From Paenisporosarcina sp. HGH0030 (lineage in GTDB: Bacteria > Bacillota > Bacilli > Bacillales_A > Planococcaceae): a stretch of 64,000 bases of DNA. The notes below the pieces were generated by a model. It was not told the origin of the DNA. It searched no databases and worked only from the letters and a program-made list of their open reading frames with translations. The stretch is taken from the NCBI RefSeq assembly GCF_000411295.1, contig NZ_KE150423.1, positions 214,100 to 278,099 on the forward strand. Direction: 5' to 3'. Numbering within the stretch: the first letter of the stretch is position 1; each line of letters begins with the position of its first letter. Shown one piece after another: positions 32,689 to 40,942 of the stretch. Position numbers and translations under genes: made by a program.

Positions 32689-33936
32689 TCAGAAGGAGTC
32701 ACTGCTTTTTAGCAAGTCGTTATACGTATGGAGAATAAACGTTTTATATGGTGTTTCGGGTAACGGTAGAATCAAGTCATGACCAATCTTGGCTTCATTC
32801 ACCGCTTTTTCTTTATCACCAAGTTTAGCGTAGCATTTCGCACGATAGGCATGAACCTCATAACTCATTGATAAATCAAGTGGGTGATGGGAATAGTCGG
32901 GCACTTTATATTGGTTTAGTAGCGTCAGCGCTTTATTGATTTGACCCAGCCCGAATAATGATTTTCCTTTTTCGAGCAGGTAGTGGTTGGTATCCTCTGT
33001 ATTCTTATACAGTTCTTTTCCGAGTTCTAGAAAACGTTCGATATGGGTCAGCCCTTTATCGTACTCATGTGCATAGGAATTGTAATAATGTGCTTCCAGT
33101 AATTCTGCCATGGCTGTGGAATAAAGATTTTCTGCGAATTCCCCGTATTGTCTGACCTTGCGGAGATAGTATTCACGGTCCGCATCGTTTCCGTTGATAA
33201 TGGCCTGGGCTCCAGCCAATCGATATAAATCGTCGATGCGGTAAAAAATTCGTTCTTCTTTTGAGTAAATTAAGGCTTCATTCATTTTCAACTGGGATTC
33301 TTCATATTTGCCAACTGCGGAATATAAAATGGATTCAATGTACATGTAGTCAAGGGTGGTCACGGCATCCAGTTTGATAGCGGGTGAATCAAAACGGGCA
33401 TGCTCTTCCAAAATAATCGACAAGGCTTCTTCGTAAGCGTGTTGGTTGAACTTGATTAATCCTTTAAACATCGCTAGCGATGCCCACTGATTGTATAGAT
33501 GCAATTGCTCGTAAAGTTTCATTGCCTGATTATAATAGGTTTCCCAATCATCCCGTTTTAAATAGTAGCCGCATTTACTGTAAATCTCGAGTAAACGTGC
33601 TGATTCGTAACTGATTGACAATTTATCGACAACCGGCTGCACGAGTTCAATGATTTGTTGGTGTTCGTCCTTTAAATCCGAGAAATCCACTTTATATAAT
33701 TTTTCCACTTGGGCCAACAAACTTCTTTTTTCCGTTTGACTGACGTCTTCCATCAATTCGGACGATTCAATCCCAAGTCTTTTTGCAATATAAGATAAGC
33801 TCTCCATAGAAGGTTGGGCTTTGCCGTTTTCAATTAAACTCAACATCCCTTTTGTTAGCTGATCTCCAGCTAATGCTTCTAATGTGAGTTTCTGTTGCTT
33901 GCGTAATTTTCTGATACGTAATCCAAGTGAATCCAT
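32689..33936 (-). CDS. XRE-TPR transcriptional regulator (RRNPP-like)
   Basis: A 415-aa protein with an N-terminal XRE helix-turn-helix (about 5-62: LRIRKLRKQQKLTLEALAGD, GMLSLIENGKAQPSMESL) and a long helical TPR-like body of about 350 residues (for example YEEALSIILEEHARF, GKYEESQLKMNEALIYSKEE, GQINKALTLLNQY). This layout is that of RRNPP regulators such as PlcR, Rgg and NprR, which respond to small peptides. No precursor peptide gene follows it. Two 17-bp palindromes (33960-33976 and 34014-34030) fill the gap to the divergent MFS gene and are probably its operators. Confidence 0.87.
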   Translation of the reverse strand: MDSLGLRIRKLRKQQKLTLEALAGDQLTKGMLSLIENGKAQPSMESLSYIAKRLGIESSELMEDVSQTEKRSLLAQVEKLYKVDFSDLKDEHQQIIELVQPVVDKLSISYESARLLEIYSKCGYYLKRDDWETYYNQAMKLYEQLHLYNQWASLAMFKGLIKFNQHAYEEALSIILEEHARFDSPAIKLDAVTTLDYMYIESILYSAVGKYEESQLKMNEALIYSKEERIFYRIDDLYRLAGAQAIINGNDADREYYLRKVRQYGEFAENLYSTAMAELLEAHYYNSYAHEYDKGLTHIERFLELGKELYKNTEDTNHYLLEKGKSLFGLGQINKALTLLNQYKVPDYSHHPLDLSMSYEVHAYRAKCYAKLGDKEKAVNEAKIGHDLILPLPETPYKTFILHTYNDLLKSSDSF

Positions 33937-33959
33937 AACAATCTCTCCATTTCTAATTA

Positions 33960-33976
33960 GTTTAATTATATTAAAC
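33960..33976. promoter_or_regulatory. Operator-like palindrome 1 of the XRE/MFS intergenic region
   Basis: GTTTAAT-TAT-ATTAAAC followed by TTTTG. It is one of two near-identical sites 54 bp apart. Confidence 0.65.
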
Positions 33977-34013
33977 TTTTGGTTGCAAGGGAAGTTTTTT
34001 CATGTTATTATTT

Positions 34014-34030
34014 GTTTAATTAAATTAAAC
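34014..34030. promoter_or_regulatory. Operator-like palindrome 2 of the XRE/MFS intergenic region
   Basis: GTTTAAT-TAA-ATTAAAC followed by TTTTG. It differs from the first site only in the centre and lies 22 nt before the MFS start. Confidence 0.65.
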
Positions 34031-34051
34031 TTTTGAAAAGGGGAATGAGTC

Positions 34052-35356
34052 ATGGAAGAATCCATGAAGTTAAAAAAAGCGACCTATCACTTGTGGACGT
34101 TCACCATTAGTAAATTAATTTCGACGTTCGGTGTCAGTGTCTTTTCGTTTGGAATCAGCTTTTATATTTTATCTGTAACAGGTTCTGCAACGAGCTTCGC
34201 TATAGTGCTGATCTGCAGCATACTGCCAAGAGTTCTCGTTGCGCCGTTTGCAGGGTATGCAGCGGATAAATATCCGAAAAAAATGATTGTTATCGTTGCA
34301 CAGATATGTAGTGTGTTGGCGGTAGGCGGGTTATTGGTTGTTAGTCTAACTTTTGGTCTTTCACTGATCGCCATTTATATTACGCAAATCATTTTATCAA
34401 TTACCTCGTTGTTTTCTGGGGTTACATTCAGTTCTTCCATTGCAAATTTGGTGGATGATGCACGAATTCAAAAAGCGATGTCTTTCAATCAAATGTCAAT
34501 GTCAATTGCATCAATAGGAGGACCTGCGGTAGGAGGTCTATTATTCGGTCTGGTATCCATGAAAATGTTCCTCATCATTCACATGGTCAGTTACATCATT
34601 GCTGTCATTCTTGAATCCACTATGGATTTCAATTTGTACTCGAAGAAAGCGGCTGAATTTATAGAAGAGAAAAAAGAAACGATGCTTGAAAACATGAAAG
34701 CTGGCATCACTTACTTGAAACAGCACAGGGTACTTTCGGTAATCGTATGGGTAGCGTTAGTAATCAATTTCTTTTTCGGTGCGTTTACGGTTGGTTATTC
34801 TTACATCCTCGTAGAAGAACTGAAGGTTCAATCCGCCCATTTCGGTATAACGGAAGGATCAATGTCTATCGGAATGCTGTTGGCTTCCATTTATTTAGCC
34901 GCACGCAAGGATATTAAGTTTCCGCTTATTGTCTCGAAAAGAGGGATTATTATAATGGGGCTTCTGATGGCCACTGCCACGCTGCCCTTACTTGTGACTC
35001 TTTCTTATATGGGGATTGTCAGTTTCTATTTCGTTCTCATGTTCTCATTCGGTGTGGCCATGATTTTTGTTAATACACCGATTGGCGTCATGATGCAAAA
35101 ACAAATAGCGGAGGAGTACAGAGGTCGAGTTTTCGGACTCCTTGAAACTATGGCTATGTCATTGATGCCACTTGCGATGGTGTTGTTCGGTTTCTTGTTC
35201 GATATCGTACCTGCACAATATGTATTGCTAGCTTCAAGTTCCATTATGTTGGCAGCCGTCATTTACATGCTTCGACCATCCGTCATGAAACAAGCACATC
35301 CGGATTTGAAAGTAGAAATGGTTCCTGAACCAATTAAAGCTGTATCAACCCAATAA
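34052..35356 (+). CDS. MFS efflux transporter (MFS_3 / macrolide-efflux type)
   Basis: A 434-aa, twelve-helix transporter of the MefA/enterobactin-exporter branch. Seen: TFTISKLISTFGVSVFSFGISFYIL in helix 1, the motif-A-like FAGYAADKYPKKMIVI, SFNQMSMSIASIGGPAVGGLLFG in helix 5, and PIGVMMQKQIAEEYRGRVFGLLETMAMSLMPLA in the second half. AAGGGGA precedes the ATG at 34052. It is divergent from the XRE-TPR regulator with paired operators in between, so expression of this exporter is very probably what that regulator controls. The substrate is unknown. Confidence 0.88.
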   Translation: MEESMKLKKATYHLWTFTISKLISTFGVSVFSFGISFYILSVTGSATSFAIVLICSILPRVLVAPFAGYAADKYPKKMIVIVAQICSVLAVGGLLVVSLTFGLSLIAIYITQIILSITSLFSGVTFSSSIANLVDDARIQKAMSFNQMSMSIASIGGPAVGGLLFGLVSMKMFLIIHMVSYIIAVILESTMDFNLYSKKAAEFIEEKKETMLENMKAGITYLKQHRVLSVIVWVALVINFFFGAFTVGYSYILVEELKVQSAHFGITEGSMSIGMLLASIYLAARKDIKFPLIVSKRGIIIMGLLMATATLPLLVTLSYMGIVSFYFVLMFSFGVAMIFVNTPIGVMMQKQIAEEYRGRVFGLLETMAMSLMPLAMVLFGFLFDIVPAQYVLLASSSIMLAAVIYMLRPSVMKQAHPDLKVEMVPEPIKAVSTQ

Positions 35357-35395
35357 AAAAATCCAGCCCCTCAAATCATGAGGAGGCTGGATTTT
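35357..35395. terminator. Bidirectional terminator between two MFS genes
   Basis: AAAATCCAGCC pairs with GGCTGGATTTT, with an inner CCTC/GAGG stem. Confidence 0.9.
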
Positions 35396-36551
35396 CGTTT
35401 TTCAATGACTTACTGGAGTTGCGGAACAAGATAATTAAGACAATAGAAATCAGCGCAAGAACAGCTGATAAAACATATACGTTATCTGGCTGTACGGTGA
35501 AAATCCATGTGAACAGAAGGGGACCGATAATACGACCCATATTGTCCATCGAATACGTCATACCTGCCGCTGTTCCATACCTGCCACCAGACTCTTTTGT
35601 CGTCAATGAAACCAATACTGTTCGTGCAAGTGCATTTCCGGCTGTAAAGACGCTGAGTGCAAAGCCGGCCCACAGAAGGCTGCCTGTAAATAGTAATAAT
35701 ATCAGTCCAATGGCTGTTACTACCTGTGCCGCCATAATCCATTTCGTTTCCTGACCATTTTTCACACGTCGAACGACACCGCCTTGAATAGCGGCATCTA
35801 CTAAACCACTTGCCATAAATAAATAGCCGAGTTGCAGAGGAGTAATCGATATTTTATCAATTTGGAACAACTGGAATGTAGCTTCCAGGCCTGCAAGCAG
35901 AAACGTCACCATAAATGAGAACAAGAAGAGATAGCGAATTCGATACTGCCAGAGTTTGTTGGCACCTTTTGGCACAATGGCTCTTTTTCTTGCTTCCCCT
36001 CTAGATTCCGGTTCTTTTAAAATAAGACCCGCATACACCATCAAGGCTAGTATCAATAAAGCCGAAACAATGAAGGGAAGTTGCAGTGTAAGGCCACCGA
36101 GGACACCGCCAATAGCAGGTCCGAAAATGAAACCGAGTCCTATTGACATCCCAAGCAAGCCCATATATTTGTTGCGTTCTTCTTCAGTCGTCATATCCGC
36201 TACAAACCCGGTAACGGCTGTATATAATGCTCCGGAAAAAATACCTCCGACGATTCGTGAGACATATAACATCGGTAGCTGCTCAATAAAGAGAGCGAAA
36301 ATCAAAAAACTCATACTGAAACCTAATAGGCCAATCAGAATTAATTTTTTTCTTCCTGTTCGATCCGATAATGAACCCCACAGTGGAGCTGTAAAGAAGG
36401 AAGCTAATGCATAAATCGTCAATAATCCGCCAACGTGAACTTCACTGTAACCCTGCTCCAAAACTACCTCAGGCAGAATTGGAATGATGATTCCAAAACC
36501 TAAATACACAAAAAATTGTACAGACATCAATAACAAAATGGCTTTCTTCAT
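35376..36551 (-). CDS. MFS drug-efflux transporter, DHA1 family
   Basis: A 391-aa, twelve-helix antiporter of the DHA1 (TetA-like) branch. Motif A is GSLSDRTGRKKLILIG; motif C is GLGFIFGPAIGGVLGG in helix 5; helix 4 has YVSRIVGGIFSGALYTAVTG. It probably exports a small hydrophobic compound in exchange for protons. It ends against the preceding MFS gene and shares its terminator. Neighbouring genes give no direct clue to substrate. Confidence 0.87.
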   Translation of the reverse strand: MKKAILLLMSVQFFVYLGFGIIIPILPEVVLEQGYSEVHVGGLLTIYALASFFTAPLWGSLSDRTGRKKLILIGLLGFSMSFLIFALFIEQLPMLYVSRIVGGIFSGALYTAVTGFVADMTTEEERNKYMGLLGMSIGLGFIFGPAIGGVLGGLTLQLPFIVSALLILALMVYAGLILKEPESRGEARKRAIVPKGANKLWQYRIRYLFLFSFMVTFLLAGLEATFQLFQIDKISITPLQLGYLFMASGLVDAAIQGGVVRRVKNGQETKWIMAAQVVTAIGLILLLFTGSLLWAGFALSVFTAGNALARTVLVSLTTKESGGRYGTAAGMTYSMDNMGRIIGPLLFTWIFTVQPDNVYVLSAVLALISIVLIILFRNSSKSLKNENPASS

Positions 36552-36630
36552 TTCAAAAGAACCCGCTTTCTAAACTCAATCCATATAATTCATTTTACTC
36601 GCAAATCAACCTTCAAACAACAAAGGAATA

Positions 36631-36681
36631 AAAGAAAAGTGGAAAGCGCATATCTAGCCTAAGGGCGCGTGGAACTAGACA
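36631..36681. repeat. Dispersed intergenic repeat, copy D (inverted)
   Basis: AAAAGTGGAAAGCGCATATC, then CTAG, GGCGCGTGGAACTAGAC. Read in reverse complement it begins GTCTAGTTCCACGCGCC and ends GCGCTTTCCACTTTT, matching copies A, B and E. Confidence 0.65.
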
Positions 36682-36737
36682 TATAAAAACTTGAAAGAAA
36701 GATAATACATATAATAATTTATGCTTTTTATAAGTAG

Positions 36738-36766
36738 AAAAAAACCCGCAGATAGTAATCTGCGGG
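36738..36766 (-). terminator. Terminator after copA
   Basis: Minus strand: CCCGCAGAT-TACT-ATCTGCGGG followed by seven U. Confidence 0.92.
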
Positions 36767-36772
36767 AGAGAA

Positions 36773-39187
36773 TTAAAGTTTTGCACGTTGAAGACGCAGT
36801 GCATTTAATACAACCGAAACCGAACTAAATGCCATGGCAGCTCCAGCAACCCAAGGTGCAAGTAAGCCGGCAGCCGCAATCGGGATGCCGATAGAATTGT
36901 AGGCTAATGCCCAGAATAAATTTTGTTTAATATTTCGTACTGTCAAACGACTCATGAGTAATGTGTCAGGTACACGCAGTAAATCTCCGTGCATCAATGT
37001 TACGTCTGCCGCTTCCATCGCAACGGCCGTTCCAGTGCCCATGGCAATTCCGATATCAGCAACGGCTAAAGCTGGAGCGTCATTGATGCCGTCACCGACC
37101 ATGGCAACCTTGCGACCTTCATCTTTCAGAGATGTGATGACTTCTGCTTTTTTCGTAGGGAAGACACCTGCAACGACATGCTCGATGCCAACTTGTCTCG
37201 CAATCGCCTGCGCGGTTGTTTCCTGATCGCCAGTTAACATCACCACGTGAATGCCCATTTGCTGTAACTTTTGAATAGCTGCCTTTGAAGTTTCTTTTAC
37301 TTGATCAGCGATTGCGATCGTGGCGACATGAACATCATCAACGGCCATGAACATGACCGTTTTCCCGTCCTGTTCGAGTGAAGAAGCTTGATCCAATGCC
37401 GAGTCTAACTCGATCGTGTGGTCAGACAAAAGTTTACGTGTGCCAATGACAATTGCTTTGGAATTAATAGTACTCTTAATGCCGTGCCCTGGAATCGCTT
37501 CAAATGCAGAACTCTTATACTGGATTTCATTGATTTCCTTACCAAAAGAAGTAATCGCATGTGCTACTGGATGCTCAGAATTACTTTCGGCAGCCGCAGC
37601 CAACAGAATGAGTGTTTGTCGATCCTGCTGATTTGCAACAATAAACTCTGTTACAGCAGGTTTACCTTTTGTGATGGTTCCAGTTTTATCGAACACAACC
37701 GTATCTATAGATTTTGTGTTTTCCATTGCTTCAGCTGTCTTGAATAATATCCCAAGCTCAGCCGAGCGACCTGATCCCGCCATAATTGAAGTAGGAGTTG
37801 CAAGCCCAAGCGCACATGGACAAGCAATGACCAGTACAGCAATCGTACTTTCCAATGCCGAGGCAAAGTTACCGATGTCCACAAAAAGGTACCAAACTAG
37901 GAAGGTCAGAAGAGCAAGTCCTACAACAACCGGCACAAATATACCCGAGATTCGGTCTGCCAATCTTTGTATCGGAGCTTTGGATCCTTGTGCTTCTTCA
38001 ACCACACGGATAATGGAAGACAGAACGGTTTCTTTACCGATCTTCGCAGCTTTTATTCGCAGTGCTCCATTCGCATTGATTGTTGCAGCGAAGACTTCAT
38101 CATTTTGTGCTTTTTCAACAGGCAAACTTTCTCCGGTCAGCATGGATTCATCCACCGCAGATGAACCGGATAGGACAACGCCGTCAACCGGAATGGATGC
38201 ACCTGGCTTAATAAGCAAGATATCGCCTTTTTGCACAGATTCTATAGGGATTTCACGCGTCAGGCCATTTTCCTCAATTATGGCTAATGACGGTTGAAGA
38301 TTCATTAATTTTTTTATAGCATCTGAAGAATGCCCTTTCGCACGCGCTTCGAAGACTTTCCCTAGTAAAATAAGGGTAATCAACACTGCACTTGTTTCGA
38401 AATACAGTCCGAGCATATGTGTTTCCCCGTGTTGCAAGCTATCCAATACGAGATAAATACTGTAAAAATAAGCTGCCGATGTACCGAGAGCAACTAAAAC
38501 ATCCATATTGGCACTCTTATTGCGAAGTGCAAAATACGCCCCTTTATAAAACATCCAGCCAATCCAAAATTGAACCGGTGTCGCTAATGCCCATTGAACA
38601 AATGGATTCATTAAAAGCTCTGGAACATATAACGCTGAAGTAAATGAAAAATGTCCTAACATTGTCCATAAAAGGGGAAGTGATAGAATGGCAGAAATCC
38701 AGAACAAACGGGTTTTCTTTTGAATGTCCGCTTTTTTATAATCAATGGCTTCGGCTTTTGCATCATTTTTGAAAGTTGCATCGTACCCTAAATCTTGGAT
38801 TTTCTTCACAATGTCATGTGGGTTTGTCTGATTCGGATTAAATGAAATCTTTCCTGTTTCAAGCGCTAAATTTATGGCTGCTTCATTTACACCAGGCAAA
38901 TTATTCAATCCTTTTTCAATACGGGTTGAACAAGCTGCACATGTCATTCCTTGAATTCTCAGGTCAACTTGCTCACTGATTACGTCATAGCCAAGTCCGC
39001 GAACTTGGTCTTCTAACTGATTCGGTTGAATGGTTTTCGCATCGTATGTAATATGTGCTTTTTCAGTTGCAAAGTTAACGGTAGCGGAAGATACACCTTC
39101 CATTTTCTGAAGCCCTTTTTCAATGCGATTTGCACAAGCTGCACAAGTCATACCGGTTATCGATAATTCTTGTTGAGTTTCAATCAT
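36773..39187 (-). CDS. copA: Copper-exporting P1B-type ATPase CopA
   Basis: An 804-aa Cu(I) exporter. Two N-terminal metal-binding domains each carry GMTCAAC (about 5-70 and 74-140). The membrane copper site is C456-P-C458 in [11 protein letters not shown], the phosphorylated Asp is D500 in DKTGTIT, and [17 protein letters not shown] is the hinge. It pumps cytoplasmic Cu(I) out. A CsoR-type box (39206-39222) lies directly before the AGGAGG site, and a terminator separates it from copZ, so copA has its own copper-induced promoter. Confidence 0.97.
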   Translation of the reverse strand: MIETQQELSITGMTCAACANRIEKGLQKMEGVSSATVNFATEKAHITYDAKTIQPNQLEDQVRGLGYDVISEQVDLRIQGMTCAACSTRIEKGLNNLPGVNEAAINLALETGKISFNPNQTNPHDIVKKIQDLGYDATFKNDAKAEAIDYKKADIQKKTRLFWISAILSLPLLWTMLGHFSFTSALYVPELLMNPFVQWALATPVQFWIGWMFYKGAYFALRNKSANMDVLVALGTSAAYFYSIYLVLDSLQHGETHMLGLYFETSAVLITLILLGKVFEARAKGHSSDAIKKLMNLQPSLAIIEENGLTREIPIESVQKGDILLIKPGASIPVDGVVLSGSSAVDESMLTGESLPVEKAQNDEVFAATINANGALRIKAAKIGKETVLSSIIRVVEEAQGSKAPIQRLADRISGIFVPVVVGLALLTFLVWYLFVDIGNFASALESTIAVLVIACPCALGLATPTSIMAGSGRSAELGILFKTAEAMENTKSIDTVVFDKTGTITKGKPAVTEFIVANQQDRQTLILLAAAAESNSEHPVAHAITSFGKEINEIQYKSSAFEAIPGHGIKSTINSKAIVIGTRKLLSDHTIELDSALDQASSLEQDGKTVMFMAVDDVHVATIAIADQVKETSKAAIQKLQQMGIHVVMLTGDQETTAQAIARQVGIEHVVAGVFPTKKAEVITSLKDEGRKVAMVGDGINDAPALAVADIGIAMGTGTAVAMEAADVTLMHGDLLRVPDTLLMSRLTVRNIKQNLFWALAYNSIGIPIAAAGLLAPWVAGAAMAFSSVSVVLNALRLQRAKL

Positions 39188-39205
39188 AATTTTACCTCCT
39201 TATAC

Positions 39206-39222
39206 ATACCTTTACGGGGTAT
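39206..39222. promoter_or_regulatory. CsoR-type operator before copA
   Basis: ATACC, 7 nt, GGTAT. The TACC-N7-GGTA core has the same geometry as the site before csoR (39870-39884) and resembles known CsoR boxes of Bacillus. Confidence 0.75.
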
Positions 39223-39233
39223 ATAAAATGTTG

Positions 39234-39257
39234 AAAAAAAACTGCGAATTTCGCAGT
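39234..39257 (-). terminator. Terminator between copZ and copA
   Basis: Minus strand: ACTGCGAA-A-TTCGCAGT followed by seven U. Confidence 0.85.
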
Positions 39258-39270
39258 CTTATTTTAATAC

Positions 39271-39483
39271 TTATTTAGCCACCGAGTATCCTTGCTCTTC
39301 TATCGTATCCGTAATTTTTTCAACTTCAACTACGTCTTTGTTAAATTCAACACCCACTGTGCCGTTTTCCAGATGTACCTGCACGTTATCAACACCAGAA
39401 ATTTTTGTAACACTGCTTTCAATTGCTTTAACACAATGTCCACAAGACATACCTTCCACTTTTAATGTAACGTGATCTACCAT
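39271..39483 (-). CDS. copZ: Copper chaperone CopZ
   Basis: A 70-aa heavy-metal-associated domain protein with the Cu(I) site C14-G-H-C17 in GMSCGHC. It carries Cu(I) to CopA and CsoR in the cytoplasm. It starts 16 nt after csoR, so the two are co-transcribed, and it ends at a terminator before copA. Confidence 0.96.
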   Translation of the reverse strand: MVDHVTLKVEGMSCGHCVKAIESSVTKISGVDNVQVHLENGTVGVEFNKDVVEVEKITDTIEEQGYSVAK

Positions 39484-39498
39484 TGGAATTCCTCCTCG

Positions 39499-39834
39499 TT
39501 ATTTTCGCATTAGTTTTTGAACCGTTGTTAGTAATTCATCCAGCACATCATCTTCGCCTGCAGCTAATCGTTCTTTCACACAGCCTTTTAAATGACCAGC
39601 AAGAAGAACTTTTGCAACACTGTTTAAGGCAGATTGAGTTGCTGATAATTGGGTAATAATATCATCGCAATAGACATCTTTATCAACCATGCCTTTAATC
39701 CCGCGTATTTGTCCTTCAATTCGGTTTAGCCGGGTGGTTAAATCTTTTTTTACGGAATCTGGATGATGGCTTTTTCTACAAGTCGTTGATTCTAGAGGTT
39801 CCTCAAGTGGTGAAGCATCAGTATTAGTGGTCAT
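39499..39834 (-). CDS. csoR: Copper-sensing repressor CsoR
   Basis: A 111-aa all-helical repressor. The Cu(I) ligands are in the expected Cys-His-Cys pattern: C56 in DVYCDDI, H81 and C85 in AGHLKGC; the family core is LNRIEGQIRGIKGMV. The N-terminus is about 25 residues longer than the usual core and Ser/Glu-rich, with an extra Cys19 and two His. Cu(I) releases it from DNA. The operator at 39870-39884 shows autoregulation. Confidence 0.95.
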   Translation of the reverse strand: MTTNTDASPLEEPLESTTCRKSHHPDSVKKDLTTRLNRIEGQIRGIKGMVDKDVYCDDIITQLSATQSALNSVAKVLLAGHLKGCVKERLAAGEDDVLDELLTTVQKLMRK

Positions 39835-39869
39835 GATTTTATCACCTCCAGATTTTCTTAAGTATAAAG

Positions 39870-39884
39870 TACCGTCGGGGGGTA
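39870..39884. promoter_or_regulatory. CsoR-type operator before csoR
   Basis: TACC, 7 nt (GTCGGGG), GGTA, about 36 nt upstream of csoR. Confidence 0.75.
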
Positions 39885-39903
39885 TGTAAAGAAAAGAGAA
39901 TCA

Positions 39904-39935
39904 AAAATCCCCAAACTTGAAAAATAAGTTTGGGG
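39904..39935 (-). terminator. Terminator after the CBS-domain gene
   Basis: Minus strand: CCCCAAACTT, 7-nt loop, AAGTTTGGGG, then AUUUUUG. Confidence 0.85.
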
Positions 39936-39942
39936 GGGTGGT

Positions 39943-40356
39943 TTAAAGATGTCTCGGTTCTGAAATTTCATGGAGAGCTTGAGAAGCTTCATGTGCTGTC
40001 TCACTTGGTACAGATAAATCTGCAAGAGCTACGAAGCCAACAAGTTGTTCATTCTTGATGACAGGAAGTCGGCGGATACGGTGTTGCGCCATGATTTCAG
40101 CCGCTTCCTGAGAAGTAGATTCAGGACCTACAGAAATGACTTCATCCGACATGACATCTTTTACAAGACGCTTGCCATTTTTTGCAACAGACCTTGTAAC
40201 GATATCTCGGTCAGTAATCATCCCGATTACACTTGAACCTTCAACTACTGGCATACATCCGATGTCCAAAGCACGCATGCTTTGGGCAATTTCCGATATT
40301 AAATCGGTAGGTGTACATGTCACGATATCTCGTGACATGATGTCTTTAATTTTCAC
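39943..40356 (-). CDS. CBS-domain protein
   Basis: A 137-aa stand-alone pair of CBS domains: IMSRDIVTCTPTDLISEIAQ leading to GMITDRDIVTRSVA, and VMSDEVISVGPESTSQEAAE leading to GFVALADLSV. Such proteins bind adenosine nucleotides (AMP, ATP, SAM) as energy or redox sensors; the partner here is unknown. The start is GTG 40356 after AAGGAGGG. It lies next to the copper locus but has its own terminator. Confidence 0.9.
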   Translation of the reverse strand: MKIKDIMSRDIVTCTPTDLISEIAQSMRALDIGCMPVVEGSSVIGMITDRDIVTRSVAKNGKRLVKDVMSDEVISVGPESTSQEAAEIMAQHRIRRLPVIKNEQLVGFVALADLSVPSETAHEASQALHEISEPRHL

Positions 40357-40559
40357 AAGAATCCCTCCTTATAATAATGGTTAGTATGATTTACAAAGGA
40401 CTAAAATATGTAACAAAATTGAAAGATTTAAAATAGGCTAAACGTGGTATAATAAGTGTATAAAATAGAAAGTCAAATTTATAAAACGATTTTCTTGAAC
40501 CTGAACCTTTTAGTAAATGAATACGTTCCTAAACTAGAGGAAGGATAGAGGTGGATTGG

Positions 40560-40697
40560 ATGACGAAAGAAGTTGATTTGCGAAAAATCGTTTCGAACTT
40601 GTCAAAGTTGGGTGTCACCGTAACGCTTACCAAATCTCGTCTCGAAATGTTAAAAGCACTCGCTGCACCAACTCAGACTCCACATACTCAAGGCTGA
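40560..40697 (+). CDS. Small 45-aa protein of unknown function
   Basis: It begins MTKEVDLRKIVSNLSKLGVT and continues TLTKSRLEMLKALAAP, ending in a polar tail. AGAGGTGG precedes the ATG, a TATAAT element lies about 107 nt upstream, and a perfect terminator follows 28 nt after the stop. It has no membrane segment and looks like two short amphipathic helices. I do not recognise a family. A weak sigma-B-like sequence (ATTTAA, 13 nt, TGGTAT at 40426-40450) is noted but overlaps the TATAAT. Confidence 0.65.
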   Translation: MTKEVDLRKIVSNLSKLGVTVTLTKSRLEMLKALAAPTQTPHTQG

Positions 40698-40724
40698 ATC
40701 CACAACTTAGATCATACATTCGAG

Positions 40725-40752
40725 ACACCTACCAAAAAGTAGGTGTTTTTTT
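40725..40752 (+). terminator. Terminator after the 45-aa gene
   Basis: ACACCTAC-CAAAAA-GTAGGTGT followed by a T run. Confidence 0.9.
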
Positions 40753-40798
40753 ATACGAACTTTTGATAATTTTTAAAATGATTCTTATAAAAATTAGT

Positions 40799-40821
40799 GG
40801 GAACCGGCTCCCTTTCCGCAG
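40799..40821. repeat. Dispersed repeat CCGCGGAAAGGGAGCC, copy 2 (inverted)
   Basis: The reverse complement reads CTGCGGAAAGGGAGCCGGTT, matching copy 1 (24814-24836) at all but three positions. The following AGCCTCCTCG resembles the extended form of this element in other Bacillales. Confidence 0.55.
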
Positions 40822-40904
40822 ACAAACCAGCTAGCCTCCTCGTCAAATTCGAGAAAGTTGCTCCAAAATTTAAAAGTTGCCCCAATCACAAAATTCACCC
40901 CAAC

Positions 40905-40941
40905 AAAAAAGGATTACGCGATAATTGCGTAATCCTTTTTT
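40905..40941. terminator. Terminator after the rodA-type gene
   Basis: AAAAAAGGATTACGC pairs with GCGTAATCCTTTTTT, a 15-bp stem usable in both directions. Confidence 0.9.
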
Positions 40942-40942
40942 A

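Noticed and set aside
37418..38297. Long plus-strand open frames within copA
   Set aside because: They are antisense shadows of the copA coding strand without ribosome sites or plausible composition.
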